NCBI GenBank assembly: GCA_963825335.1
Contig: CAWGSP010000001.1
Span: 1,426,001 to 1,490,000 of the forward strand
DNA from: Methanobacterium_B sp963825335
GTDB lineage: Archaea; Methanobacteriota; Methanobacteria; Methanobacteriales; Methanobacteriaceae
Length of the DNA: 64,000 bases
Reading direction: 5' to 3'
Within the stretch, counting starts at the first letter, position 1, and every line of letters begins with the position of its first letter. Under the pieces are notes generated by a model. The model saw nothing but the letters and a program-made list of their open reading frames with translations, ran no database searches and was not told the origin of the DNA. A program made the position numbers and the translations under genes. Positions 10,016 through 18,582 of this stretch are shown piece by piece.

Positions 10016-10191
10016 AAACACAGAAAATTGAAATAAAAGTGAAGGATACAGGAATTCTTTTCAAGTATATTGGATATTCTTACCATTTTTTTTATTTTTA
10101 TTTAGAAAAATATTTAATTCACAATATCAAGAAATTTTAATTGTTCTTATGGTCGTTGTAACTATGATCTTCTGGAGATGCTGTCAACTGT

Positions 10192-11406
10192 TTAGGTTAA
10201 TTTTGTTCGGACAGTTAGTATTAAAGCGATTATTAAAAGAATTGCACCCATCCAGTAAGGTGCTGATGGTCTTATATAGTCATAAACCAAACCTGCCCAT
10301 AATGGGCCGAATACACTCATTAAACTATTTAAAGATGTATTAACTCCGAATACTTCTCCTATTTCGTTACGTGAAACAATTTTTGAAATGATCGAATTTA
10401 AGGTGGGTGTAGTCAGACCCAATCCAATGCTTATAAATCCTATTATTGGGTACAGCATCCAGTACATGGTTGCAATGAAGAAAAATATCAGACCAACAGC
10501 AAATATTAATAATCCTGCTATCAGGAGTTTTTTATCACCAAATCTCGTGTCTAACCTACCAATTAATCCACCCTGAACTATACTACTCACAATTCCACTA
10601 ACAAATAGTATTCCTGCGACTTTCAATGGATCGATGCCGAATTTATGTATTAGGAAGATAGGCAGGCTGATGGTGAATCCACTGAATGTGAAATTGTAAA
10701 TTATAAAAACCAGCAGAAATATTCCTAATACTGGTCTTGTAATGAATTTTCCGATCGAAAACAAGGGATTAAAATCCTTCAAATTAAAATTAATCATTTT
10801 ACGGCTGTTCTTGGGGAGTGATTCGGGTAATATGAAAAATCCAACTATTGTTGCAAATAATGAGAAGAGTCCGGCAACATATACCGGTGCATCGAGGCTG
10901 ATCTGACTCAATAATCCGCCCATTATTGGTCCTATGATTAAACCAAGACCGAAAGCCGCACCAATAATTCCTAAACTTTTAGTTCTATCTTTATCTGAAG
11001 ACAAGTCGGTGATGTAAGCGTTTGCAATCGATACGTTACCGCCTGTAAATCCATCTATCAATCTAGAAAGATAAAGTACCCACAAGGCTCCACCAATACC
11101 AAAGATAAAATATCCAACAGCCGATCCTAACAACGAAAATAGTAAGATTGGACGGCGTCCATACTTATCAGATAATTTTCCAAGTAAAGGAGCAGCTATA
11201 AACTGAGCAGCAGCATAAAACACGGTTAACAAAGTCACGGCAAGTGCTGTAGTATTATACTCCCTTACAATAAAAGTTTGAACGGTGATTAGGATAGTGA
11301 GACCAATAAAATCAAATAGCACCACGGAAAAAAGAAAACCCAGGATTTTCTTGTTTACTTCCATTGTCAGATCCCGTAAATTTTTTTTATAAACCCAACT
11401 ATTCAT
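10192..11406 (-). CDS. MFS exporter, DHA1 (TetA-like) family
   Basis: The 404-residue protein has twelve predicted helices and motif A GKLSDKYGRRP at about residues 76-86, followed by the DGFTGGN and GPIMGGLL segments typical of TetA-like tetracycline/multidrug antiporters. Methionine 15 (MEVNKK, at 11364) has the purine-rich GGGATCTG upstream and is an equally good start, giving 390 residues. It is convergent with the exporter at 8585 and has no regulator next to it. The substrate is unknown. Confidence 0.87.
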   Translation of the reverse strand: MNSWVYKKNLRDLTMEVNKKILGFLFSVVLFDFIGLTILITVQTFIVREYNTTALAVTLLTVFYAAAQFIAAPLLGKLSDKYGRRPILLFSLLGSAVGYFIFGIGGALWVLYLSRLIDGFTGGNVSIANAYITDLSSDKDRTKSLGIIGAAFGLGLIIGPIMGGLLSQISLDAPVYVAGLFSLFATIVGFFILPESLPKNSRKMINFNLKDFNPLFSIGKFITRPVLGIFLLVFIIYNFTFSGFTISLPIFLIHKFGIDPLKVAGILFVSGIVSSIVQGGLIGRLDTRFGDKKLLIAGLLIFAVGLIFFFIATMYWMLYPIIGFISIGLGLTTPTLNSIISKIVSRNEIGEVFGVNTSLNSLMSVFGPLWAGLVYDYIRPSAPYWMGAILLIIALILTVRTKLT

Positions 11407-11689
11407 GAATCAGATATAGACCCATACTATATCCACATTCAGGTTCAATGCAGCCTTCAATACCCTAAGCTGTCATGTATGTCTAGATGGCCTCATATGA
11501 TAATCCACAATTTAAACACGTACTTTTAGAATATTTTAACTCGGTGATAGCGTAAATTATTTATCACTGTTCTTATTCGATTAACCCAAATAATATACCC
11601 TTGATGTCATCAACCTTCGACAGTTTTACATCAACACAACTTAATTTCTTTATGGATATAATTTTATATTTTATTTATTAAATTTTTTT

Positions 11690-12388
11690 TTAGTTATCAA
11701 AATCTACCATTCCCTTCAACACCAAAATAAAACCTTCAATAAAGAACCGTATACTAAGGGGTAATGCTAACATGCAACCGAAAATTGATACACCCACACC
11801 AATACCTTTCGCATAGCAGATGATATAACTGAGAAGGTTGTAATCAACCATATTCGGTGAAAACGGAGTCAAAAATTTGAGGAGTACAACAAAAACTAGG
11901 AAAAACACCGTAAAAATAGTTGCCAAATAAAATCTTCTTGCACCATCAAAGATGGATGGATAGTCCTGAGGTACTCTGATGGCATGGGCATAACCAAAGG
12001 TCAATATTGATAGTGCAATACCAACCGATATCAAACTCAAACTGATAATTAACAACGATTCTCCATTAAGATCATTTACATAGATCAGTATAAAAAATAA
12101 AGGTAAGAATCCAATGTACTGCGAGATCAGTTTAACCCATGAAGTGAATCGTCCGTAAATATAGATACTATCATCTGCACTGTCTCCCTTTAAAATAAAA
12201 TTTCCCGTCAAAAATTGGAAAACCCTCTTCTTTTTCCAATTCATCGCATAAAACAAGACCAATAAAAAGAATATGGTTAAGAAGGGTGAGATAAAAACAT
12301 AATTTGTGTTTTTGGTGTTATAACCTAAGATGGCTAAAAGTAAGATTATAATCACTTCTATGGCTACTAAAATTCTAATCGTCTTCAA
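11690..12388 (-). CDS. Unknown integral membrane protein
   Basis: I do not recognise this 232-residue protein. It shows about six hydrophobic segments: near residues 4-22, 31-49, two between 87 and 131, and two between 150 and 212. A basic loop (NWKKKRVFQF) follows the second. A short soluble loop with a QDYPSIFDGARR motif lies between helices four and five. There is no catalytic motif. It is alone on its strand, with 283 bp to the preceding gene start. Confidence 0.7.
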   Translation of the reverse strand: MKTIRILVAIEVIIILLLAILGYNTKNTNYVFISPFLTIFFLLVLFYAMNWKKKRVFQFLTGNFILKGDSADDSIYIYGRFTSWVKLISQYIGFLPLFFILIYVNDLNGESLLIISLSLISVGIALSILTFGYAHAIRVPQDYPSIFDGARRFYLATIFTVFFLVFVVLLKFLTPFSPNMVDYNLLSYIICYAKGIGVGVSIFGCMLALPLSIRFFIEGFILVLKGMVDFDN

Positions 12389-12666
12389 AGTCTAAACCTC
12401 GTAAGAATATCTGTGCACTAAATTCAGATATCATCAAGTCGTTGTAATGAATCGTTGTTTCATACGATATAATTATCTTATATATTGAGATAATATTCTT
12501 ATAAATCCAATGGAAATATATTAATATGTAGTATGCTTTATTTGATATGTAAATAAAATAATATCCTTGTTTATAAATTGAACAATGGTCTTTTGTATGG
12601 AAATGGCTAACCATATATTCGGCTGTATTATATTTATCTAAAAAAATTTTAAAATGGTGGCAATCT

Positions 12667-13008
12667 ATGGCAGAAAAAAAGAACGATAAAATAAGCATTG
12701 ATAAAGAACTCAGATCACGGATGAAAATTTTCAAAGAAGCTCTTGAAAGTGATGAAAAGAAACAAGACTTTCACGACAGCATCTATGGATCAGAAGTACT
12801 CATAAGATTTGAAGTTTTCCTCCCATCAAGGGATCCATTAAAATTATCTGATGGACTGTTCCTTTATATGAACGATTCAGGAGATATTGTTGATGCAGAA
12901 TACTATGTTAAAGTAGATAACAATATAACAGTCTCAAAACTTAAAAAGAATAATTTAAATGTCATTAAAGAGTTATTTAAAGATTCATTTTCCCTTGAAA
13001 TAGAATAG
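12667..13008 (+). CDS. Small hypothetical soluble protein
   Basis: The 113-residue protein is highly charged, without signal peptide or membrane segment. The N-terminal half is Lys/Glu-rich and probably helical; residues 45-90 (VLIRFEVFLPS, GLFLYMND, AEYYVKVDN) look like beta strands. GGTGG lies seven bases before the ATG. I do not recognise the family. An opposing open frame at 12375-12734 appears to be a shadow. Confidence 0.65.
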   Translation: MAEKKNDKISIDKELRSRMKIFKEALESDEKKQDFHDSIYGSEVLIRFEVFLPSRDPLKLSDGLFLYMNDSGDIVDAEYYVKVDNNITVSKLKKNNLNVIKELFKDSFSLEIE

Positions 13009-13395
13009 ATCTTATAATTAAATTAAATTATATATTATCTCATCTTTTTTTTAGTAACTTTTTTTAAGGAATATTTGATGAGTAAAAGAGTTGGCTTCGC
13101 TTTCATCGATATTAATGTTTTTGAGTTCTAGATCTCATGTAATAAAATTATTTGAATATTTAAAAATAAACGAAATTAAATTTGTAACAGTTATATATCA
13201 ATGAGATTCATATATTATGCTTAATTGAAGTTTAATATTTTATATTAAGAGAATAAAAATCGAATATTATTGAAATCGAGGTGATATCAGTTTATAATCT
13301 GAAAAAAGTTTAAATCTGTGAAATAGATAGTTTTCATCTCGATTAATAACATTATCCAATGAATTTTCAAATAAAGATAAGGAGGAAAAGTAAAG
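13009..13395. other. Spacer and 5' leader of the NYN operon
   Basis: No gene is seen. A TATA-like stretch near 13228-13238 could drive a leader of about 135 nt that contains a possible folded element (13274-13344) and the proper Shine-Dalgarno site AAGGAGG shortly before 13396. Confidence 0.5.
13274..13344 (+). promoter_or_regulatory. Possible three-way-junction leader RNA with buried SD-like site
   Basis: Bases 13274-13284 pair with 13334-13344 over 11 bp with one G-U pair. The 5' arm includes the strong SD-like GAGGTGAT, which has no ATG, GTG or TTG within reach downstream. Inside are two small hairpins, TCAG/CTGA and ATCT/AGAT. The element lies in the probable leader of the NYN gene. Confidence 0.35.
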
Positions 13396-13899
13396 ATGCG
13401 AAGTTTTGAAAAATTAAGTTCCCTTAAAGATTACATTCCCCTTAAAAGGGGTGAAGCGGGAATTAAAAATGTAGGTCTGCTGGTTGACGGTCCTAATATG
13501 TTAAGAAAGGAATTCAGCCTTAATTTAGATATTGTAAGGGATATAATTGCTGAATATGGTAACATGAGGGTAGGTAAAGTCCTTCTTAATCAGTACGCGT
13601 CTGACAAACTTATCGAAGCAATTGTTAACCAAGGTTTTACACCCATAGTTGTTGCTGGTGACACTGATGTATACATGGCAGTTGAAGCCATGGAACTTAT
13701 TTATAATCCTAATATTGATGTTATTGCTCTCATGACTCGTGATGCTGATTTTTTACCAATTATTAATAAGGCAAAGGAAAATGGAAAAGAAACGTTGGTC
13801 ATAGGTGCTGAACCAGGTTTCAGTGCAGCACTACAAAATTCAGCAGATAGTGCAATAGTTTTAAAACCAGACAACAGAAAAGCACATGAAACGGATTAA
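13396..13899 (+). CDS. NYN-domain (TIGR00288-type) putative nuclease
   Basis: The 167-residue protein has the PIN-like NYN fold. Acidic residues of the predicted active site are in VGLLVDGPNML (Asp31), AGDTDVYM (Asp89, Asp91) and MTRDADFLP (Asp116, Asp118). Family members are predicted metal-dependent RNases, but the archaeal target is not known to me. Its start follows a strong AAGGAGG. The next gene begins 14 bp before its stop, so the two are translationally coupled. The RNA 3'-phosphate cyclase further down supports an RNA-related role. Confidence 0.85.
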   Translation: MRSFEKLSSLKDYIPLKRGEAGIKNVGLLVDGPNMLRKEFSLNLDIVRDIIAEYGNMRVGKVLLNQYASDKLIEAIVNQGFTPIVVAGDTDVYMAVEAMELIYNPNIDVIALMTRDADFLPIINKAKENGKETLVIGAEPGFSAALQNSADSAIVLKPDNRKAHETD

Positions 13900-15067
13900 A
13901 ATCAAAATGTTGATTGATACTTCTTTTGATGAGGTTAATAGGAGAGATGCATCCCTAAGAATAATCAAATCCATAATCCAATCGAAGGGAAGAGATGGAT
14001 TCTATGATTTAACAGGGCTTGCAGGGGGATTTTCACTATTAACCGAAGATAAAGGTCTTTTGGAAACATATGCTGGTCCTGCCGTATTTGAGGATGCGAT
14101 ACAAACACTCGGAAAATTGCACCTCGGTGGTGACAAAATCTTGGCACTCAACAGAACCAGTTCGGGGATATTAGCGGCTGTGCTTGCACTGGTTAATGAA
14201 GGAGATGAGATAGTACACTATCTGCCAAAATCTCCAGCACACCCATCCATTCCAAGGAGTGCAGAACTGGTTGGAGCATCATACAAGGAATTTGATGACG
14301 TAGATGCATTTGAAATAAGCCCTAAAACATCCCTTGTTTTTATTACAGGTGCCACAATGGACCATGCTGTAATCGACAGAAATGATTTTTCCGAGATCAT
14401 CAAGATCTCAAAGTCCAAGAATATCCCTGTATTTGTTGATGATGCATCTGGAGCCCGGCTGCGCACAGTAGTGTACAAACAGCCAAGGGCAATGGATATG
14501 GGTGCAGATATTGCGATAACCAGCACGGATAAATTGATGGACGGACCCAGGGGAGGACTGATGTCTGGAAAATCTGAGGTAATGATATTAATCAGATCAA
14601 AAGCCCATCAATTTGGATTAGAGGCTCAACCACCAATTATTGCAGGTATGGTAAGGGCACTAGAAAACTTGAGTCCTGAAAAGATTTTAGGCGCCATAAA
14701 ACTCAAACATGTGTTGTATGAATCATTAAAAGATGATTTTAACACGGTGGAAGAAACCCCAACAGGCATAATGATAACACCAGAATCTTTGAGTGTAGAG
14801 ATTCATAAAAAGGGTGTTAAAACAGATTACAACCACAATGATCTGGCTGCTATTTTTTCAATGTTGCTACTCAGAGACCATGGAATAATAACCATCCCGG
14901 CCGTTGGAATGCCTGGTGCATCACAAACCATCAGGATAGACATGGCATCAAAGGATGCCCAGCGTATCTCAACCGAAGAGATAGTAAAAGCATTCAATGA
15001 AACATTTTCCAAATTAATATCCCTGATATCAGATCAGGATGCGTGTAAAACTGTTTTATACCAATAA
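13886..15067 (+). CDS. PLP-dependent enzyme, MJ0158 family (SelA-related)
   Basis: This 393-residue fold-type I PLP enzyme resembles the MJ0158/TIGR03576 family, which is related to selenocysteine synthase SelA but not shown to make selenocysteine. Lys216 in TSTDKLMDGPRGG is the probable Schiff-base lysine, and Asp185/186 in VFVDDASGAR probably contacts the pyridine nitrogen. The start overlaps the NYN gene; Met8 at 13907 is an alternative, and neither has a clear Shine-Dalgarno site. The substrate is unknown. Confidence 0.85.
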   Translation: MKRIKIKMLIDTSFDEVNRRDASLRIIKSIIQSKGRDGFYDLTGLAGGFSLLTEDKGLLETYAGPAVFEDAIQTLGKLHLGGDKILALNRTSSGILAAVLALVNEGDEIVHYLPKSPAHPSIPRSAELVGASYKEFDDVDAFEISPKTSLVFITGATMDHAVIDRNDFSEIIKISKSKNIPVFVDDASGARLRTVVYKQPRAMDMGADIAITSTDKLMDGPRGGLMSGKSEVMILIRSKAHQFGLEAQPPIIAGMVRALENLSPEKILGAIKLKHVLYESLKDDFNTVEETPTGIMITPESLSVEIHKKGVKTDYNHNDLAAIFSMLLLRDHGIITIPAVGMPGASQTIRIDMASKDAQRISTEEIVKAFNETFSKLISLISDQDACKTVLYQ

Positions 15068-15105
15068 AAAAAAATTGTAGGCCATAAGATAAGTTCTAAC
15101 AGTTT

Positions 15106-16134
15106 ATGATTGATAACATGATCGAGATCGATGGATCGTATGGTGAAGGTGGTGGAGCAATCCTCCGTATCACAACAGCATTATCGGCTCTAACCTCACA
15201 ACCAGTTCATATTACCAACATACGTTCTGGAAGACCCAAACCCGGACTGATGCCCCAACATCTGAATGCTGTTAAAGTGGTTGCGATGCTGACCAATGCA
15301 ACGGTACAGGGACTCGAACTCGGATCAACAGAACTTTTTTTCAATCCAGGAGCCATGTCCGGTGGTGATTTTAATTTAGATATCGGAACTGCTGGGAGCA
15401 TAACACTGATTCTCCAAGCATTCATGATACCCGCAGCATTTGCAGACGGCCCATCCACGATCAAAGTCACAGGAGGCACCGATGTACGATGGTCTCCGAG
15501 TATAGATTATCTTGAACACGTGTCATTACCAATTTTAAAACTCATGGGATACAGTGTTAAAATGAACCTGATACAGCGAGGACATTATCCTCTGGGCGGC
15601 GGTATAATAAAACTCCAAATCGATCCAGTGAAAAGGCTGAAACCGGTTAAACTAATGGACCTTCAATTTGACACAATAATGGGAGTGTCACACTCTGTTA
15701 AACTACCAGAACACGTTGCTATAAGACAGGCACGCAGTGCAGAGAAGATACTCGAAAAAGCAGGTTACAAAACAGAAATTGAAATTCAACAGTCAAATAA
15801 TGCTCGAGACCCAGGCTCTGGTATATTTTTATGGACAAATGGGAAGACACCAGTTAGCGGAGGTTCAATAGGAAAACCTGGAAAAAAAGCAGAGATAGTG
15901 GGTACCCTCGCAGCCGAGGAAATTTTAGACCAGATCAAAAATGGGTCTGCCATCGACAAGTACATGGGCGATCAGATCATTCCATACATGGCAATCGCAG
16001 GTAATTCCACAGTAAAAATCTCTGAACTTACCGAGCACACCCTCACAAATATACATATAACAGAGTTTTTTATAGATAAAAAATTTGAGGTAGATGGAAT
16101 ACTCGGACAATCAGCAGTTATTAGTGTGAAATAA
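15106..16134 (+). CDS. rtcA: RNA 3'-terminal phosphate cyclase
   Basis: The 342-residue enzyme converts RNA 3'-phosphate ends to 2',3'-cyclic phosphates using ATP. The N-terminal IDGSYGEGGGAILR and GRPKPGLMPQHL motifs are family hallmarks. His311 in ELTEHTLTN is positioned as the nucleophile that becomes adenylylated. Length is normal for RtcA. It follows the PLP enzyme by 38 bp and may share its transcript. Its stop lies six bases from that of the convergent PIG-L gene. Met5 is an alternative start. Confidence 0.93.
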   Translation: MIDNMIEIDGSYGEGGGAILRITTALSALTSQPVHITNIRSGRPKPGLMPQHLNAVKVVAMLTNATVQGLELGSTELFFNPGAMSGGDFNLDIGTAGSITLILQAFMIPAAFADGPSTIKVTGGTDVRWSPSIDYLEHVSLPILKLMGYSVKMNLIQRGHYPLGGGIIKLQIDPVKRLKPVKLMDLQFDTIMGVSHSVKLPEHVAIRQARSAEKILEKAGYKTEIEIQQSNNARDPGSGIFLWTNGKTPVSGGSIGKPGKKAEIVGTLAAEEILDQIKNGSAIDKYMGDQIIPYMAIAGNSTVKISELTEHTLTNIHITEFFIDKKFEVDGILGQSAVISVK

Positions 16135-16140
16135 TATTTA

Positions 16141-17502
16141 TCACCTTAAGTTCACTGTGTACCATCCTGTTTTATCTATAAATTCCTGATTTTGTTGAGT
16201 ATCTGCACCTATCATGTATTTTGGCGCTGTGAACAAGGACGATGGGATGCCGATGATTATACCGTTACCTTTAAACTTAAGTTTTATTGGTGCAGTTGAA
16301 GACAGACTACTATTATCATAAATAACGTAACGGGCACTTCCATTATAGACGCTCACATCTATCCTGTTATTAGTACTTCCAAATGTTCTGACATGGAAAT
16401 TGTACACACCCTTCTTGGATATGCCACCAACAGTCTGTAAAGATAACCATGCAGTGTTATTATCCACCTCAAATCCGATATTGGTCAGATCATATAGATT
16501 GAGATTGCCAAAAACAGAATCAATAAAATCCATAGGAGGTTTTATCAGGGTATCTCCTGAAGGGTCTACGAATATTGTTTTTGGAAAACTCGTTCCCTTG
16601 AGGTAATTGACGGTGCTGTTGTTTTTTGCAACATATATCTGATACGTTGGTATGAACAATTCATTTTTCCTTACAAAGGATCTCAGGTAGGTTGGATCCG
16701 GACTCAACTGACTCTTGTAACAGTTGACTGCTTCGAGCATCAGATTTTCATCTGATTCACTTATCGGAAATTCAAACCATGTTACCTGATTTTGGAGGAA
16801 TGCTGGCGGTAGAAGATAGCTTTGAGGGAAATAAGACCTAGGAAATGGCCAGATAGAATCTACATGTACCATGTAGCTGTACATTTGTCCTGTGTAGTTG
16901 AGGTTGTTTGCTGCGTATTCAACAAATGCACTTACTCCCCAGTGGTCGGTGTTTGCATCGTTGGGATAGGGATAGATTATTATGGTTGGTTTGAAAGTTG
17001 CTATCACAGTTTGCATGTTCTGTTCCAGTGAAATTCCAGTGTACGATGCATTTACTTGGTATGCAAAGGGCTTTGTTGTGTGGTTACCATCAGCCTGAAC
17101 TGGATTATCACTATCCCAGTTAGTTGTAAACAATGATTGTACTGCCTCAGGATATTCGAAGAATGTTATATCTTTTCTTGGGAGTCCCAATATCTTTGTG
17201 GCATTAAGACTCTCTCCATACCTCTGAATTCCTAGATTACCCCTTCCACCCGTTGTCACCACAACAACATATATTGGGATATTATGCTCAACACAGTATC
17301 TTATGATCCCAGCACCGCCGAGGGTTTCATCATCAGGATGGGGTGCAATATAAAGCACACGGTCTGAAGAGGTTATATTGGGGCCTTGAGGATATTTACT
17401 TACGTTATTATTATCTCCGTAAGCGTAGGCACCGACAGATATGATTAAAATAAAAAATATTATAGCAAAAAGTAATTTGTGATTCATGTTCAACACCCAC
17501 AT
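16141..17502 (-). CDS. Secreted PIG-L (LmbE-like) deacetylase
   Basis: The 453-residue protein has a signal peptide or N-terminal anchor (about residues 8-28) and a PIG-L domain with the zinc/catalytic motif PHPDDE at 54-59. A second conserved histidine is in NDANTDHWG at about 185. The C-terminal third is beta-rich and without recognised motif, perhaps a carbohydrate-binding or wall-binding module. It probably removes N-acetyl groups from a surface glycan outside the cell; this is inference. Met6 is an alternative start. Confidence 0.83.
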   Translation of the reverse strand: MWVLNMNHKLLFAIIFFILIISVGAYAYGDNNNVSKYPQGPNITSSDRVLYIAPHPDDETLGGAGIIRYCVEHNIPIYVVVVTTGGRGNLGIQRYGESLNATKILGLPRKDITFFEYPEAVQSLFTTNWDSDNPVQADGNHTTKPFAYQVNASYTGISLEQNMQTVIATFKPTIIIYPYPNDANTDHWGVSAFVEYAANNLNYTGQMYSYMVHVDSIWPFPRSYFPQSYLLPPAFLQNQVTWFEFPISESDENLMLEAVNCYKSQLSPDPTYLRSFVRKNELFIPTYQIYVAKNNSTVNYLKGTSFPKTIFVDPSGDTLIKPPMDFIDSVFGNLNLYDLTNIGFEVDNNTAWLSLQTVGGISKKGVYNFHVRTFGSTNNRIDVSVYNGSARYVIYDNSSLSSTAPIKLKFKGNGIIIGIPSSLFTAPKYMIGADTQQNQEFIDKTGWYTVNLR

Positions 17503-17585
17503 TAAATTGGCAATATTAATATGTTAAATAATTTAATTTAGATATATTAAAGATATATTACCAACTATAATTATGTTTGCTGTAA

Positions 17586-18563
17586 TCAACTATTATTTTT
17601 CAGATAGATACATTCTCCAGATATGACCTTTCTCAAAGTGCCATCATCCCTTTCTAATATTAAAACACCTTCCTTGGTTATTCCAACGGCTTCTCCTCGT
17701 ATATTAATACCCCTTTTACGTACTTCGACCCTGTTTCCAATTGTGGTTGATAGTCCGCGCCATTTATTGAGAATTTTGGGAAATTCTCCTTTCTTAAATT
17801 CGTTGTATATTGCTTCAAAGTTTCCTAAGAACTTTTGTACAAGTAGTGGGCCGCTGATTTCTGTTTCAAGTTCCTTTTTGAGCGATGTTGTGTAATTTCT
17901 GAGGTCTTGTGGAAACATCTGTACATCAACATTCATGTCTATGCCTATACCAACAACTAGGTAGTCAACCATGTCCACACTCGCACTCACTTCGGTTAAT
18001 ATGCCGCAAACTTTTTTATTTTCGATCAGTATATCGTTAGGCCATTTTATACCAACATCCAATCCACACTCTTTTTCTAGGGTTTCGGCAACAGCAACTC
18101 CAGTAACAAGGGTTATTTGGGATGCTTTGTATGGTGGCAGTTTTGGTCTTAGGATGATGCTCATCCATACTCCTCCAGATGGAGATAGCCATGTTTTGCC
18201 CCGTCTCCCACGTCCTCTTTTTTGACTTTCTGCTATTACTACGGTACCTTCGGGTGCACCATTATCTGCCAGATACTTTGCTACGTTGTTGGTGGAGTCT
18301 ACTTCTTTGAAGTAATGAATATCATGACCCATGTATTCTGTTTTTAAGTTCCTTTTAATTTCATAGGGTAAAAGAAGATTTGGAGTTTTAATTAACCTTA
18401 AACCGGAATCATTATAATTTATAATGTAGCCATCTTCTTCCAGATTTAGGATTTCCTTTTCTAATTCTTGTTTTGAGCTACCCGTCACTGATCTAAGCTG
18501 CTCTAAAGACACATATTCGTCCTTGTTTTCATAAAGACTTTCTAATATCTTGTTTTTAGTCAT
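17586..18563 (-). CDS. birA: Biotin--protein ligase with N-terminal HTH
   Basis: The 325-residue enzyme forms biotinyl-AMP and transfers biotin to a carrier lysine. An N-terminal winged helix (1-60) is followed by the catalytic domain with GRGRRGKTW at 117-125 and KWPNDILI near 175-182, and a C-terminal SH3-like domain ends the protein. It lies 19 bp behind pycA on the same strand, so it is made together with its likely target enzyme. The HTH suggests a bifunctional ligase-repressor, but no operator is evident. Confidence 0.94.
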   Translation of the reverse strand: MTKNKILESLYENKDEYVSLEQLRSVTGSSKQELEKEILNLEEDGYIINYNDSGLRLIKTPNLLLPYEIKRNLKTEYMGHDIHYFKEVDSTNNVAKYLADNGAPEGTVVIAESQKRGRGRRGKTWLSPSGGVWMSIILRPKLPPYKASQITLVTGVAVAETLEKECGLDVGIKWPNDILIENKKVCGILTEVSASVDMVDYLVVGIGIDMNVDVQMFPQDLRNYTTSLKKELETEISGPLLVQKFLGNFEAIYNEFKKGEFPKILNKWRGLSTTIGNRVEVRKRGINIRGEAVGITKEGVLILERDDGTLRKVISGECIYLKNNS

Positions 18564-18582
18564 AAAAATTCCTCTTTCTATC

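Noticed and set aside
12375..12734. 119-codon minus-strand frame
   Set aside because: It overlaps the start of a better plus-strand gene and the next minus-strand gene, and its composition looks like translated AT-rich spacer.
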